A stretch of 41,882 nt of DNA, from NCBI GenBank assembly GCA_900553035.1, contig USCC01000006.1, forward strand, positions 1 through 41,882. Reading direction: 5' to 3'. This document shows, piece by piece, positions 23,541 through 32,442 of this stretch (the stretch's first letter is position 1; every line of letters begins with the position of its first letter). The notes beneath the pieces were generated by a model. That model worked only from the letters and a program-made list of their open reading frames with translations, made no database searches and was not told the origin of the DNA. A program made the position numbers and the translations under genes. This DNA comes from an uncultured Rhodospirillaceae bacterium (GTDB taxonomy: Bacteria > Pseudomonadota > Alphaproteobacteria > CAAGCB01 > CAG-977).

Positions 23541-25607
23541 ATGGAATTTCGTATTGCCGATACCTTTACGGACAGTTTGGCTCGCTTAACGAATGAAGAA
23601 CAAAAACTTGTCAAAACAACGGTCTTTGATTTGCAAATCAATCCGTCCGGAAACGGTTCCAGTTTTCACAGGATGGAAAAATCAAAAGATCCCAATTTTT
23701 GGTCCGTCAGGGTCAGCAGCGATTTACGAATTATCGTTCATAAAACGGCAAATAATTTGCTTCTCTGTTATGTCGATCACCACGATGATGCGTATGAATG
23801 GGCTCGTCGGCGTAAATTGGAAACCCACCCTAAAACCGGCGCGGCCCAGCTTGTGGAGATTCAGGAAATTATCCGTCAAATACCGGCATATATCACTGTA
23901 AATCCCGCTGAAAAACCGTTGTTTGAACACGTTTCCGATGATGATTTGATTAAATACGGTATTCCGGTTGAATCCGTGCCGATGGTGCGCGCCGTTCAAA
24001 ACGAAGAAGACTTGTTCAGATTGACGGATCATCTGCCGCAAGAATCCTGCGAAATTTTGTTGGAATTGGCTACGGGAAACACACCCGCCTTTCCCGAAAC
24101 AATCGCCTCCGATGTCGATCCGTTTAATCATCCGGACGCTTTACGACACTTCAGAATCATCAATAACAGGGACGAACTGGAACAGGCTTTTGCCGCCCCG
24201 TGGGAAAAATGGATCGTTTTCCTGCATCCGGCACAAAAGGCTCTGGTCGAAAAAGATTTTTCCGGACCGGCTCGGGGTTCAGGTTCGGCAGGAACCGGCA
24301 AAACGGTAGTCGCCTTGCATCGGGCGGTTGCTTTGGCTAAAAAGAATCCCGATACTCGGATTTTGCTTACAACATTTACAAAACAACTTGCAAACGCGTT
24401 AAGTGTTCGATTGCGCTGGCTCTTAAAAGGTGCACCTAAAATCGGGGAACAAATTGAAATTCAACCGTTGAAAAGCTATGCTTTGAATTTTTACCGTGCC
24501 CGTTTAGGACAAAAACCTAATATAGTTTCTGATGAAGATTTAAAAAACATAATCGCATCCGCCTGTAAAAATGTTGAAGGACATAAGTTCAGCCCGGCTT
24601 TCGTCTTGTCCGAATGGAACGAAATCGTGGACGTTCGTTGGTTAAAAACATGGGAAGAATATCGTGATGTTGTTCGATTAGGCAGAAAAACACGTCTTCC
24701 GGAACTGCAAAGAAAAGTTTTATGGCAAATCTTTACATTGGTTAAACAGGAATTATCAAATCGGAATTTAATGACTGTTTCGGAAGTTTATGAAAAGGAT
24801 TTTTCTCTCTTAAATCAAATAAAAACTTCTCCCGTTGATTTTGCAGTTGTCGATGAAGCCCAAGATTTAAGCATTCCCGAACTCAAATTCTTGTCTGCAT
24901 TAGGAAAGAACAGGCCGGACAGTTTATTCTTTGCGGGAGATATAGGACAACGTATCTTTCAACCGCCTTTTTCATGGAAACAATTAGGGATCAGCATTCA
25001 AGGACGTTCATCAACGCTTAAAATCAATTATCGAACATCTCATCAAATCAGATTGCAGGCTGATCGTCTGCTTCCCAATGAAATATCAGACGTTGACGGA
25101 AATATTGAAACCAGAAAAGGTACCATTTCAATCTTTGACGGTCCGACGCCGCAGATTCAGCTTTTTGCGACAAAAGAAGATGAAATCTCTGCCGTCAGTT
25201 CAAAAATAACCGAATGGATTAAACGCGGAATACAACAAAACGAAATCGGTATTTTTGTTCGTTCTGCCGCAGAATTGGAACAAGCAAATGCGGCCGTGGA
25301 ATTAAGCGGGGAAAGATGCGATTGTCTCGACGATTTTATGGATCCGAAAGAAGGTTGTATAATTATCGGAACCATGCATCAGGCAAAGGGACTGGAATTC
25401 AAAGCCGTTATTGTTATGTCTTGTGATGAAGACGTTATTCCGTCCCTTGACCGTATCGAGAACGTGACGGAAGAATCTGATTTGTCAGAAGTCTATAATA
25501 CGGAACGGTATCTGCTTTATGTGGCGTGCACACGCGCCAGAGATACCCTTTTTGTTACAGGCATCTCTCCCGGATCAGAATTCATTGAAGACTTAATAAA
25601 TGCATAA
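23541..25607 (+). CDS. ParE/RelE-like domain fused to a UvrD-type helicase
   Basis: 688 residues. Residues 1-95 form a RelE/ParE-like fold: TFTDSLARLTNEEQK, WSVRVSSDLRIIVHK, LLLCYVDHHDDAYEWARRRK. The rest is a superfamily 1 helicase: Walker A GSAGTGKTVVALHRA near 247, DEAQD near 437, GDIGQRIFQPPFSW, HQAKGLEFKAVIV and motif VI ACTRARDTLFV near 660. GGGGTAATTAA precedes the ATG, 29 bp after the methyltransferase stop, so it is the third gene of the operon. Whether the toxin-like domain is an active RNase, a gyrase binder or only a recruitment module cannot be told from sequence. Confidence 0.85.
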   Translation: MEFRIADTFTDSLARLTNEEQKLVKTTVFDLQINPSGNGSSFHRMEKSKDPNFWSVRVSSDLRIIVHKTANNLLLCYVDHHDDAYEWARRRKLETHPKTGAAQLVEIQEIIRQIPAYITVNPAEKPLFEHVSDDDLIKYGIPVESVPMVRAVQNEEDLFRLTDHLPQESCEILLELATGNTPAFPETIASDVDPFNHPDALRHFRIINNRDELEQAFAAPWEKWIVFLHPAQKALVEKDFSGPARGSGSAGTGKTVVALHRAVALAKKNPDTRILLTTFTKQLANALSVRLRWLLKGAPKIGEQIEIQPLKSYALNFYRARLGQKPNIVSDEDLKNIIASACKNVEGHKFSPAFVLSEWNEIVDVRWLKTWEEYRDVVRLGRKTRLPELQRKVLWQIFTLVKQELSNRNLMTVSEVYEKDFSLLNQIKTSPVDFAVVDEAQDLSIPELKFLSALGKNRPDSLFFAGDIGQRIFQPPFSWKQLGISIQGRSSTLKINYRTSHQIRLQADRLLPNEISDVDGNIETRKGTISIFDGPTPQIQLFATKEDEISAVSSKITEWIKRGIQQNEIGIFVRSAAELEQANAAVELSGERCDCLDDFMDPKEGCIIIGTMHQAKGLEFKAVIVMSCDEDVIPSLDRIENVTEESDLSEVYNTERYLLYVACTRARDTLFVTGISPGSEFIEDLINA

Positions 25608-25861
25608 AAACCTTGCGCTATAAGGAAACTAAAAGATCGGAAGCATTACGGAAGAGATTAAAACGAGAAATAAACAGTTATGGAAAAGGCACAGTCAAAG
25701 AGAGGTTTTGTTTGTTTGACCATGGTAAGTTATCTTCCCCGAGTCTTATCAATCCTCATTTTTTTAAGCTCCAACGTCAGTTCGGCTACACATTCTTTAA
25801 GCTGTTGACAAACCGTTTAAAGGTGTCCAAAAGAAAAATAATGACTTTTTCCTAACATATC

Positions 25862-25896
25862 AAAATGCCGGCTAGATTTTATCTAGCCGGCATTTT
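25862..25896. terminator. Bidirectional terminator between the restriction operon and integrase
   Basis: Perfect 16-bp stem, AAAATGCCGGCTAGAT and its complement, with a TTT loop and six Ts on the plus strand; A-runs on the other side give a U-run for the minus strand. It ends both convergent units. The 254 bases between the helicase stop and this hairpin hold no convincing gene. Confidence 0.9.
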
Positions 25897-27075
25897 TTAC
25901 ACCCTAATCAATTCCGCGATTTTTTCGCTGACGACGTTGGCGGCATCAACGACGACCTTTTCCGTCAAGTGCGTGTATCGGTTCGTAATCGTGTTGATGT
26001 GATGCCCCAACAATCCCGCGATGATGTTGTCCGAATATCCCAACGCCGCCGCCATTGACGCAAAGCTGTGCCTTAAAGCGTGCAGGCAGAAGCCCGTTAT
26101 CCCGATTTCCGGTTTGACGTGCGTCGCAAAATACGCCGGCATTTTCGCCGTTACTTCGGGCTTGAAAAGGTTGCCCTCTGTCGGATCGCCGCTCCGTTCT
26201 TTCAAAAACAGCAGATACCTTTTCGCCGCGCTTCCGAACGGACGGTTTTGCGCTCCCGTCTTTGTGTCCGGGAAACGAAACGCCTGATTGTCAAAATCGA
26301 CATATTCCCACTTCAACGTCGTGATCTCGCTCCTGCGACACCCCGTCAACGCCAACAAAATGAAAATGCTCCTGACCGTTTCTTCCCGCTCGTGCTTGAT
26401 TTGAAGAATGTTTCCGAACTTCACAAACCCTTTTTCGTCAAGGAAGACCATTCTTTTCGCCGTGGAAAGCGTGTCCAGTCTGATTGCCGGATTCATATCC
26501 GCCCAATCGTTGCGAATGGCGAACTCATACATCGAACAAAGCGTCTTTCGCGCGTGATTCGCCGCCGCGACAAACTTGTGATCCGCCGGATAACCCCGCC
26601 TGTCCATATACGCTCCGCCCACCATATCGTTGTAAAATTTCTGAACGTCGGCGCGGCGCAACTCTTTGATAAAACGGTTCCCGAAAGCCGGTAAAATCTG
26701 ACTTCTGACGGAAGCCGAATACACGGCGAAAGAAGACGCTTTGATGCGCGGCTTGCGGTCGGTCAGGAACTTGTCGGCAAGGTCGGCGACCGTCATTTCT
26801 TTGCGCTTTTCGATTTTGTCGGAAGCGGGATCTTTGCCCTGAACGACCAGAGCCAGTATTTTCTTGGCTTCGTCGCGGGCTTGCGCCGGAGCGATCTGCG
26901 TCGTCTTGGCAATCGTGATTTTCTTTTGCTTGCCGTAAACGTTGCGATACATAACGATATAGCTTGCGGATGATTTGCCCACCCGCACGCCGAAACCTTT
27001 CAAAACGTCGTCAAAATAAGTCTTTTCCACGCCGTCAAACGTCAGGGAATTGATAAAAGTCTTGTTCAAATTCAT
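25897..27075 (-). CDS. int: Tyrosine site-specific integrase
   Basis: 392 residues. N-terminal arm-binding region resembles the DUF4102/P4-type family (FDDVLKGFGVRVGKSSASYIVMYR), then a SAM-like core-binding domain, then the catalytic domain with Arg247 (TGCRRSE), His332 and Arg335 (LHALRH), His358 (LLGHH) and Tyr367 (NRYTH). All catalytic residues are present, so it is probably active. It stands alone at the right end of the element, start codon facing the GGTAAC repeat and the right end. Confidence 0.95.
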   Translation of the reverse strand: MNLNKTFINSLTFDGVEKTYFDDVLKGFGVRVGKSSASYIVMYRNVYGKQKKITIAKTTQIAPAQARDEAKKILALVVQGKDPASDKIEKRKEMTVADLADKFLTDRKPRIKASSFAVYSASVRSQILPAFGNRFIKELRRADVQKFYNDMVGGAYMDRRGYPADHKFVAAANHARKTLCSMYEFAIRNDWADMNPAIRLDTLSTAKRMVFLDEKGFVKFGNILQIKHEREETVRSIFILLALTGCRRSEITTLKWEYVDFDNQAFRFPDTKTGAQNRPFGSAAKRYLLFLKERSGDPTEGNLFKPEVTAKMPAYFATHVKPEIGITGFCLHALRHSFASMAAALGYSDNIIAGLLGHHINTITNRYTHLTEKVVVDAANVVSEKIAELIRV

Positions 27076-27097
27076 AGCTCATTACCTTTCATACCGC

Positions 27098-27114
27098 GGT
27101 AACGCCACGGTAAC
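27098..27114 (+). repeat. Right GGTAAC arm-type repeat
   Basis: GGTAACGCCACGGTAAC, 23 bases upstream of the integrase start codon; 15/17 identical to 13145-13161 at the other end. Could also take part in integrase autoregulation. Confidence 0.5.
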
Positions 27115-27185
27115 TTTGTGAAGAAATCGACTGAATGAAACAGCCTTTTCCCGAACGCGCTTTCAAAGGAAATGAAAACAAGATA

Positions 27186-27210
27186 TTCCAATAAAATCAA
27201 TATATTGGAA
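27186..27210. repeat. Inverted repeat upstream of the integrase
   Basis: TTCCAATA and TATTGGAA separated by 9 bases, followed 8 bases later by a half copy (TTCCAA). A possible binding site for the AlpA-like protein or a repressor of int. Confidence 0.35.
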
Positions 27211-27266
27211 AACACTTTCCAACACGGGGGAAAACAAATAAAAACAAGAAATTTTTTCTTTTCAAG

Positions 27267-27420
27267 AACTCCCCGACCAGAGAAAGTCGGGGATATGTTT
27301 CCCTCCGTCCGGCAAACAGACGGAAGGTGCCGACGCCATACCCGGCGCCGTGGTATGTAGAGCTTCTGAAGGCTCCGCGCCTGCCAAGGCACTAAACGCA
27401 CGGACAACCCGTACGTCTGG
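27267..27420 (-). ncRNA. Candidate structured small RNA at the right end of the element
   Basis: A gene-free stretch with six hairpins. On the minus strand CAGACG near the 5' end pairs with CGTCTG about 100 bases later, and GTGCC pairs with GGCAC inside it, forming a closed, bulged rod; the 3' end carries CCGTC...GACGG and CCCCGAC...GTCGGGG hairpins, the last terminator-like but without a U-run. A promoter-like pair lies just upstream. The rod-with-bulge plan recalls 6S RNA, but it is short and I cannot assign a family; no tRNA or tmRNA features are seen. The strand is likely, not certain. Confidence 0.5.
27269..27293. repeat. Candidate right attachment-site hairpin
   Basis: CTCCCCGACC...GTCGGGGA, the 3' hairpin of the small RNA. 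It mirrors the hairpin at 13031-13065 in sequence and orientation. Integration into the 3' terminator of an RNA gene would leave the gene intact, as is common for tyrosine integrases. Confidence 0.35.
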
Positions 27421-27425
27421 AGGAA

Positions 27426-27454
27426 AGTATGAACCAAAAATTGCGTTGAAACAA
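27426..27454 (-). promoter_or_regulatory. Promoter-like pair for the small RNA
   Basis: Minus strand TTGTTT (27449-27454), 17-base spacer, CATACT (27426-27431). Predicted start near 27419, where the structured region begins. Confidence 0.4.
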
Positions 27455-27514
27455 AAAAAGAAATTTGCCAAATCGATCCGCTTATTTTAATACAGACAGA
27501 AAACCGGAGGAGAT

Positions 27515-28174
27515 ATGCCTGACTTTTCTTTTGAACAACGCGCCCAGATGCCTCAGGACTTATTTGTCCGCGCACCGTCCGGAAAAATTCTGATCGCCGG
27601 AATTGATGAAGCCGGAAGAGGCCCCTGGGCCGGTCCCGTTGTCGCCGGCGCCGTCATCTTTCCCGGCTTGGAAATATCGGACATGCTTGCGCGCCGCCTG
27701 AATGATTCCAAAAAGCTTTCCCCCGGACAGCGCGAAGAACTATTTGAGGCCCTGCAGTCCTCTGACGCCCTGATCGGGTGCGGGTCGGCCAGCGTTGAGG
27801 AAATTGATCGTCTGAACATTCTGCAGGCCACTTTTCTTGCCATGCGCCGCGCCGTCGAAGCACTTTCCGAACGGCCGGATTTTGCTCTGGTTGACGGCAA
27901 TAAAATTCCGCCTCTGCCCTGTCCGGCTCAGGCGGTTATCAAAGGCGACGGCCTCAGCCTGTCCATCGCCGCGGCGTCTATCGTGGCCAAGGTTACCCGC
28001 GACCGTCTGATGACCGCCCTTGCGAAGGAATTTCCCGGTTACGGATGGGAGACGAACGCCGGATATGGTACGAAGACTCACCAATACGGGTTAAAAGTGC
28101 ATGGAATATGTGTTCATCACCGTAAAAGTTATGCTCCGATTCAAAGAATTATTGCCGAGTCGCAAAAAAATTAA
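27515..28174 (+). CDS. rnhB: Ribonuclease HII
   Basis: 219 residues. Removes RNA from RNA:DNA hybrids and single ribonucleotides from DNA. The catalytic acidic residues are visible: GIDEAGRG (Asp and Glu near residues 30-31), LVDGNKIP (Asp near 128) and VTRDRLM (Asp). Full family length. GGAGGAG stands 5 bases before the ATG. It precedes ccrM in the same direction with a 108-bp gap. Confidence 0.96.
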   Translation: MPDFSFEQRAQMPQDLFVRAPSGKILIAGIDEAGRGPWAGPVVAGAVIFPGLEISDMLARRLNDSKKLSPGQREELFEALQSSDALIGCGSASVEEIDRLNILQATFLAMRRAVEALSERPDFALVDGNKIPPLPCPAQAVIKGDGLSLSIAAASIVAKVTRDRLMTALAKEFPGYGWETNAGYGTKTHQYGLKVHGICVHHRKSYAPIQRIIAESQKN

Positions 28175-28282
28175 CTTTTGATGATTCTGTTAATAATTTA
28201 ATTACCTCTGCCCGCTATTCTGACTTCAGAACGGCACATCGAAACGTGCGCTTTTGACCCAGAACGGCAAAGAGGCTTTTTT

Positions 28283-29365
28283 ATGACGACTTTAAAAACA
28301 AACGTTATTCTTCCCGGCGACAGCATTGAACTGATGAATTCGCTTCCCGAAAAATCCGTTAATATGATTTTCGCGGATCCTCCCTACAATCTTCAGCTGG
28401 GCGGCGATCTGCTCCGTCCGGACAATTCTCTGGTTGACGGCGTTGATGATGAATGGGATCATTTTTCCGATTTTCAGGCCTATGACGAATTCACGGCCGC
28501 GTGGCTGAAAGCCGCCCGTCGCGTTCTGAAAGACAACGGCACTCTGTGGGTTATCGGTTCCTATCACAATATTTTCCGCGTCGGCTCTCTTCTTCAGGAT
28601 CTGGGCTTCTGGATTTTAAATGACATTGTGTGGACCAAGGCCAACCCGATGCCGAACTTCCGCGGAACCCGCTTCACGAACGCGCACGAAACGATGATCT
28701 GGTGTTCCAAAGACCCGAAAGCCCGCTACACGTTTAATTACGAAGCCATGAAAGCCATCAACGAAGGCACACAGATGCGTAGCGACTGGTATCTGCCGAT
28801 CTGCAGCGGCGGCGAACGTCTGAAAGGCGAAGACGGCCGAAAGCTTCATCCGACACAGAAACCGGAAGCCCTGTTGTACCGTATTATCATGTCCAGCACA
28901 CAGCCCGGCGACGTCATTCTGGATCCGTTTTTCGGAACCGGAACGACCGGCGCGGTTGCGAAACGCCTGGGTCGCCAGTACATCGGCATTGAACGCGACC
29001 CGACATATATTGCCGGAGCCCGTGCCCGGATTGACGCCGTTGAACCGGTCGCCAATATGGCGGATCTGCAGTTCACCTGCAAGCGTCAGGAACCCCGCAT
29101 TCCGTTCGGAGCGGTTGTTGAACACGGCCTCCTGCGTTCCGGTGACTGGCTCTTTGATTCAAAGCAGCGTTTTGCCGCCAAGGTTCGTTCTGACGGTACT
29201 CTGGCCGCGGAATCCATTACCGGATCGATCCACAAGGTCGGCGCGACCCTTCAGGGATTGCCGAGCTGTAACGGCTGGACGTTCTGGCACTTTGAGACCA
29301 AGAAAAATCTGGAAGTCATCGACACTCTGCGTCAACAGTTGCGCGCCCAGCTTTACGCGGCCTGA
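28283..29365 (+). CDS. ccrM: CcrM-like DNA (adenine-N6) methyltransferase
   Basis: 360 residues. Beta-class methyltransferase: catalytic DPPYNLQLGG near residue 34 and SAM-binding DPFFGTGTTG near 213, plus HPTQKPEALLYRII. After about residue 265 comes the ~85-residue C-terminal region (VEHGLLRSGDWLFDS ... LPSCNGWTFWHFE) found in CcrM and matching the RAMA domain, important for DNA binding. In Alphaproteobacteria CcrM methylates GANTC and takes part in cell-cycle control; specificity here is inferred from family. No restriction partner nearby, consistent with a housekeeping role. Confidence 0.95.
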   Translation: MTTLKTNVILPGDSIELMNSLPEKSVNMIFADPPYNLQLGGDLLRPDNSLVDGVDDEWDHFSDFQAYDEFTAAWLKAARRVLKDNGTLWVIGSYHNIFRVGSLLQDLGFWILNDIVWTKANPMPNFRGTRFTNAHETMIWCSKDPKARYTFNYEAMKAINEGTQMRSDWYLPICSGGERLKGEDGRKLHPTQKPEALLYRIIMSSTQPGDVILDPFFGTGTTGAVAKRLGRQYIGIERDPTYIAGARARIDAVEPVANMADLQFTCKRQEPRIPFGAVVEHGLLRSGDWLFDSKQRFAAKVRSDGTLAAESITGSIHKVGATLQGLPSCNGWTFWHFETKKNLEVIDTLRQQLRAQLYAA

Positions 29366-29372
29366 AAAACAG

Positions 29373-29413
29373 CAAAAACACCCCTTCCGTTCCGACCGGG
29401 CGGAAGGGGCGTT
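29373..29413 (+). terminator. Intrinsic terminator of ccrM
   Basis: CCCCTTCCG (29379-29387) pairs with CGGAAGGGG (29399-29407), flanked by AAAAC and GTTTT. It begins 8 bases after the ccrM stop. Confidence 0.85.
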
Positions 29414-29419
29414 TTCATA

Positions 29420-29842
29420 AACAGACAAGGAAAAATGCGAAATACAGCCTTTCCAAAGGCTGAAAACTTTTCTGGTCTCCCCCTGCTTTTTCGTCGTTCG
29501 AACCTCAGGAAAAGCGGTGTATTCACCCCCGAAAAATCCATTCATCCGAAACATCATATCAGAAACGACGGCCTTCCTGTCCCCGGCCCTCTGTCGGCAG
29601 GTCATTCATGGCTTGAAGGCGTCTTTACCGGAACATGACCCCAGGAGTACGAGCCTTTTTTCAAAGCCGGCTTCCTCTCTGCCGTTCCGTCAGGGCATCG
29701 GACTCGTAAGGAGACGTTTTTCTTCCAACCGGAAAGCATATCTGTTGCGGGATATTGCCTCAAAGACACCGAAGCTTTCCTCCAGCCCCTGCCCTCTGCT
29801 TTCCGTCCGACAGACCTCGGAACACCCCGGGAGGCCTGCTCC
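29420..29842. other. Gene-free spacer between convergent ccrM and argH
   Basis: About 420 bases with no open frame carrying a ribosome site, no clear hairpin with U-run for argH, and no repeats I could detect. Short frames here look like chance. Confidence 0.5.
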
Positions 29843-31219
29843 TTACTCTCCGTCTTCCGTCAGACGCGCCCGCACTTCACGGGGGGCGGTTCCTCCATAA
29901 CTTGAGCGGGCGTTCATCGAAGCCGTCACATCAAGAACACCGTAAACTTTTTCGGTTATCCGGGGTTCGACCTCCTGCATGACTTTCAAGGGAACGTCCT
30001 TCAAGGCCAGACCGTTCTGTTCGGCATACCGGACGATTTCTCCCGTCATCCGGTGCGCGTCGCGGAAGGGGACACCCAGTTCCCGAACCAGCCAGTCCGC
30101 CAGATCCGTCGCCGTCGGGAACCCGTCTTCCAGAGCTTTCTTCATCTTTTCCGGACGCGCCTCCAGCCCACCGATCAAAGCCGTCATCACCCGAAGGCAG
30201 AGACAAACCGTATCACAGACACCGAATACCGCTTCCTTGTCTTCCTGCATGTCTTTGGAATACGCCAGAGGCAGACCTTTCATCACGGCCAGCAAGCCCG
30301 TCAGAGCGCCGAACACCCGTCCGGATTTCGCCCGGATAAGCTCCGCCGCATCAGGATTGCATTTCTGCGGCATGATTGAGCTGCCCGAAGTATACTCCTG
30401 CGGCATTTTCACAAAACCGAACGGCTGAGACGAAAAAATGACAAGCTCTTCAGCCAGACGCGAAAGGTGGACGAACAGAATCGAAGCCGCCGCCAGATAA
30501 TCCAGAGCGAAATCACGATCCGAAACGCTGTCCATCGCGTTTTTCGTCGGCGCTTTGAACCCCAGCTTCCGCGCCGTAAGGAAACGATCGATCGGAAAAG
30601 GCGTCCCGGCCAGCGCCGCCGCCCCCAGAGGGCATTCCTCCGCCAATTCCCGGACATTTTCAAAACGCCGGATATCGCGCCCGAACATTTCAAAATAAGC
30701 CTGCAGATAAAAACCGAAAGACACCGGCTGCGCGGTCTGCAGGTGAGTCATCCCCGGCATCGCCGTTTCCGCATGCTCCAGCGCCCGACGGCGCAGGGTT
30801 TCACGCAATTCCTTTAAAAGCGCACCTGTTTCAAGGCACTGTTCACGCACAAACATCTTGAAATCAACGGCGACCTGATCGTTGCGCGAACGTGCCGTGT
30901 GCAGCTTTCCGCCGACAGGGCCGATCCTTTCTTTCAAACGGGCCTCGATATTCATATGCACGTCTTCAAGCGCCGTTCTGAATTCAAACGCGCCCCTCTC
31001 AATTTCGGCCTTTATCTGCTCCAGCCCGCCGAGGATAAGAGCCGCTTCCTCTTCCGTTATAATCCCCTGTTTCGCCAGCATTTCCGCATGGGCTTCGGAT
31101 CCCCGGATATCCTGAGCATACAGACGCCGGTCAATCGGGACGGACGCGTTGATTTCCAGCATCAGATCCGCCGGCGCGCGGTCAAAACGGCCGCCCCACA
31201 TGGCGTTTTTGCGGTTCAT
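29843..31219 (-). CDS. argH: Argininosuccinate lyase
   Basis: 458 residues, full length. Splits argininosuccinate into arginine and fumarate, the last step of arginine synthesis. The signature GSSIMPQKCNPD is present near residue 280, with TARSRNDQVAVDFK near 110 and GMTHLQTAQPV near 155. The start ATG overlaps the argG stop by 4 bp (ATGA), so translation is coupled to argG. Confidence 0.97.
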   Translation of the reverse strand: MNRKNAMWGGRFDRAPADLMLEINASVPIDRRLYAQDIRGSEAHAEMLAKQGIITEEEAALILGGLEQIKAEIERGAFEFRTALEDVHMNIEARLKERIGPVGGKLHTARSRNDQVAVDFKMFVREQCLETGALLKELRETLRRRALEHAETAMPGMTHLQTAQPVSFGFYLQAYFEMFGRDIRRFENVRELAEECPLGAAALAGTPFPIDRFLTARKLGFKAPTKNAMDSVSDRDFALDYLAAASILFVHLSRLAEELVIFSSQPFGFVKMPQEYTSGSSIMPQKCNPDAAELIRAKSGRVFGALTGLLAVMKGLPLAYSKDMQEDKEAVFGVCDTVCLCLRVMTALIGGLEARPEKMKKALEDGFPTATDLADWLVRELGVPFRDAHRMTGEIVRYAEQNGLALKDVPLKVMQEVEPRITEKVYGVLDVTASMNARSSYGGTAPREVRARLTEDGE

Positions 31220-32442
31220 TTGCCGTTCCTCAGATGATAATCCGCTGCCAGACGCACCGCGTTGATACGGATAAAGCCTTTGGAATCCCGCTGATCAAAA
31301 CCGCCATGTTCGTCCATTGACGCAATGTGCGCATTGTAGGTGGACGTCTCGCTTGAACGTGCGGCCGGGAAAGCGTTCCCTTTATACAGATGAAGGACAA
31401 CCCGGCCGTTGACGTTTTTCTGGCAGGCGTCAATCGCCGTGCGGACGACGTTCATTTCGGGCGAAAACCAGAATCCGTTGTAAACCAGATCCGCCATTTT
31501 GTCCGCCATTTCACGGTTCAGGCGGAAGACTTCGCGATCCAGGCACATTCCCGTCAGATCCGCATGGGCGGCGTGCAGGATAAATCCGCCCGGCGTTTCG
31601 TACACTCCGCGCGACTTGATACCGACGAAACGGTTTTCCACCATGTCCAGGCGTCCGATGCCGTTTTCCGCACCCAGCCGGTTCAGAGCCGTGAACAGGT
31701 TCAGGGCATCCGTCTGCACCGTTCCGTCTTCCAGATTTTCCAACCTGACCGGAATGCCTTCCTTAAACGTCAGCGCGATTTTTGTAACGCGGTCGGGGGC
31801 GTTCAGAGGCGATACGGTTTTGGAATAAACTTCCTCGGGACATTCAACGGCGGGGTCTTCCAACAGGCCGGATTCATGGCTGATATGCAGAAGGTTGTCA
31901 TCTTCGCTGTATGATTTTCCGGCTGTCTTTTTGATTTCAATGCCGTATTTTTCCGCATAGGCCAGCATATCCGGTCGTCCCTGAAATTCGTTCAGAAAAT
32001 CCGGATCCTTCCACGGGGAAATAATTTTGATGGACGGGTTCAGGGCATAGGCCGCCAGCTCAAACCGCACCTGGTCGTTTCCTTTTCCCGTTGCGCCGTG
32101 GGCGATGTATTCCGCTCCCTCCTCTGCGGCGATGCGGACATGATGCTTTGTGATCACGGGTCGGGCGATTGACGTCCCCAGCAGGTAACGATCTTCGTAG
32201 ACCGCCCCGCTTTTGAAGCAGGGAAAAATGTAATCCTCAACGAATTCGCGGCGCAGGTCGGCGACATAAGCCTTTACGGCGCCGCATTTCAGCGCTTTTT
32301 CGCGGACCGCTTCGAAATCGTCGTCCTGCCCGACGTTCGCCGTATAGGCAATGACGTCGAAACCGCGGTTAATCAGCCATTTTAAAATAACGGAAGTGTC
32401 CAGACCGCCTGAATAGGCAAGAACAACTTTGGGCTTCTGCAT
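31216..32442 (-). CDS. argG: Argininosuccinate synthase
   Basis: 408 residues, full length. Joins citrulline and aspartate with ATP. The ATP-binding P-loop AYSGGLDTSVIL is at the N-terminus; ATGKGNDQVRFE near residue 115 and GSGLLEDP-like HESGLLEDPAVE near 190 match the family. First gene of the argG-argH pair. The ribosome site is weak (GGAACCGGAATC before ATG). Confidence 0.97.
   Translation of the reverse strand: MQKPKVVLAYSGGLDTSVILKWLINRGFDVIAYTANVGQDDDFEAVREKALKCGAVKAYVADLRREFVEDYIFPCFKSGAVYEDRYLLGTSIARPVITKHHVRIAAEEGAEYIAHGATGKGNDQVRFELAAYALNPSIKIISPWKDPDFLNEFQGRPDMLAYAEKYGIEIKKTAGKSYSEDDNLLHISHESGLLEDPAVECPEEVYSKTVSPLNAPDRVTKIALTFKEGIPVRLENLEDGTVQTDALNLFTALNRLGAENGIGRLDMVENRFVGIKSRGVYETPGGFILHAAHADLTGMCLDREVFRLNREMADKMADLVYNGFWFSPEMNVVRTAIDACQKNVNGRVVLHLYKGNAFPAARSSETSTYNAHIASMDEHGGFDQRDSKGFIRINAVRLAADYHLRNGK

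Larger units (their letters stand above)
13031..27293. mobile_element. Integrative mobilizable element carrying defence genes
   Basis: Bounded by similar hairpins (13031-13065 and 27269-27293) and, just inside them, near-identical 17-bp GGTAAC repeats (13145-13161 and 27098-27114). It encodes a tyrosine integrase at its right end, an AlpA-like HTH protein, MobC, a relaxase and a serine invertase, but no type IV secretion or coupling protein, so it would need a helper conjugation system. Cargo: an Abi gene with a neighbouring small RNA, and a restriction-modification/helicase operon. Codon use in 17.6-25.6 kb (more AT-rich) differs from the chromosome on either side. The exact ends are inferred. 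Confidence 0.75.

Noticed and set aside
25613..25855. An 80-residue frame downstream of the helicase gene
   Set aside because: Starts only at TTG six bases after the previous stop, has no ribosome site, and shows no recognisable features.
13181..27170. 12-bp TCCTTTGAAAGC at 13181-13192 and its complement at 27159-27170
   Set aside because: Inverted rather than direct and not adjacent to the hairpins; could be chance, so not called an attachment site.
27260..27440. tRNA or tmRNA as the integration target
   Set aside because: No T-arm GGTTCGA, no CCA end and no tag-like Ala/Asn/Asp reading frame on either strand.
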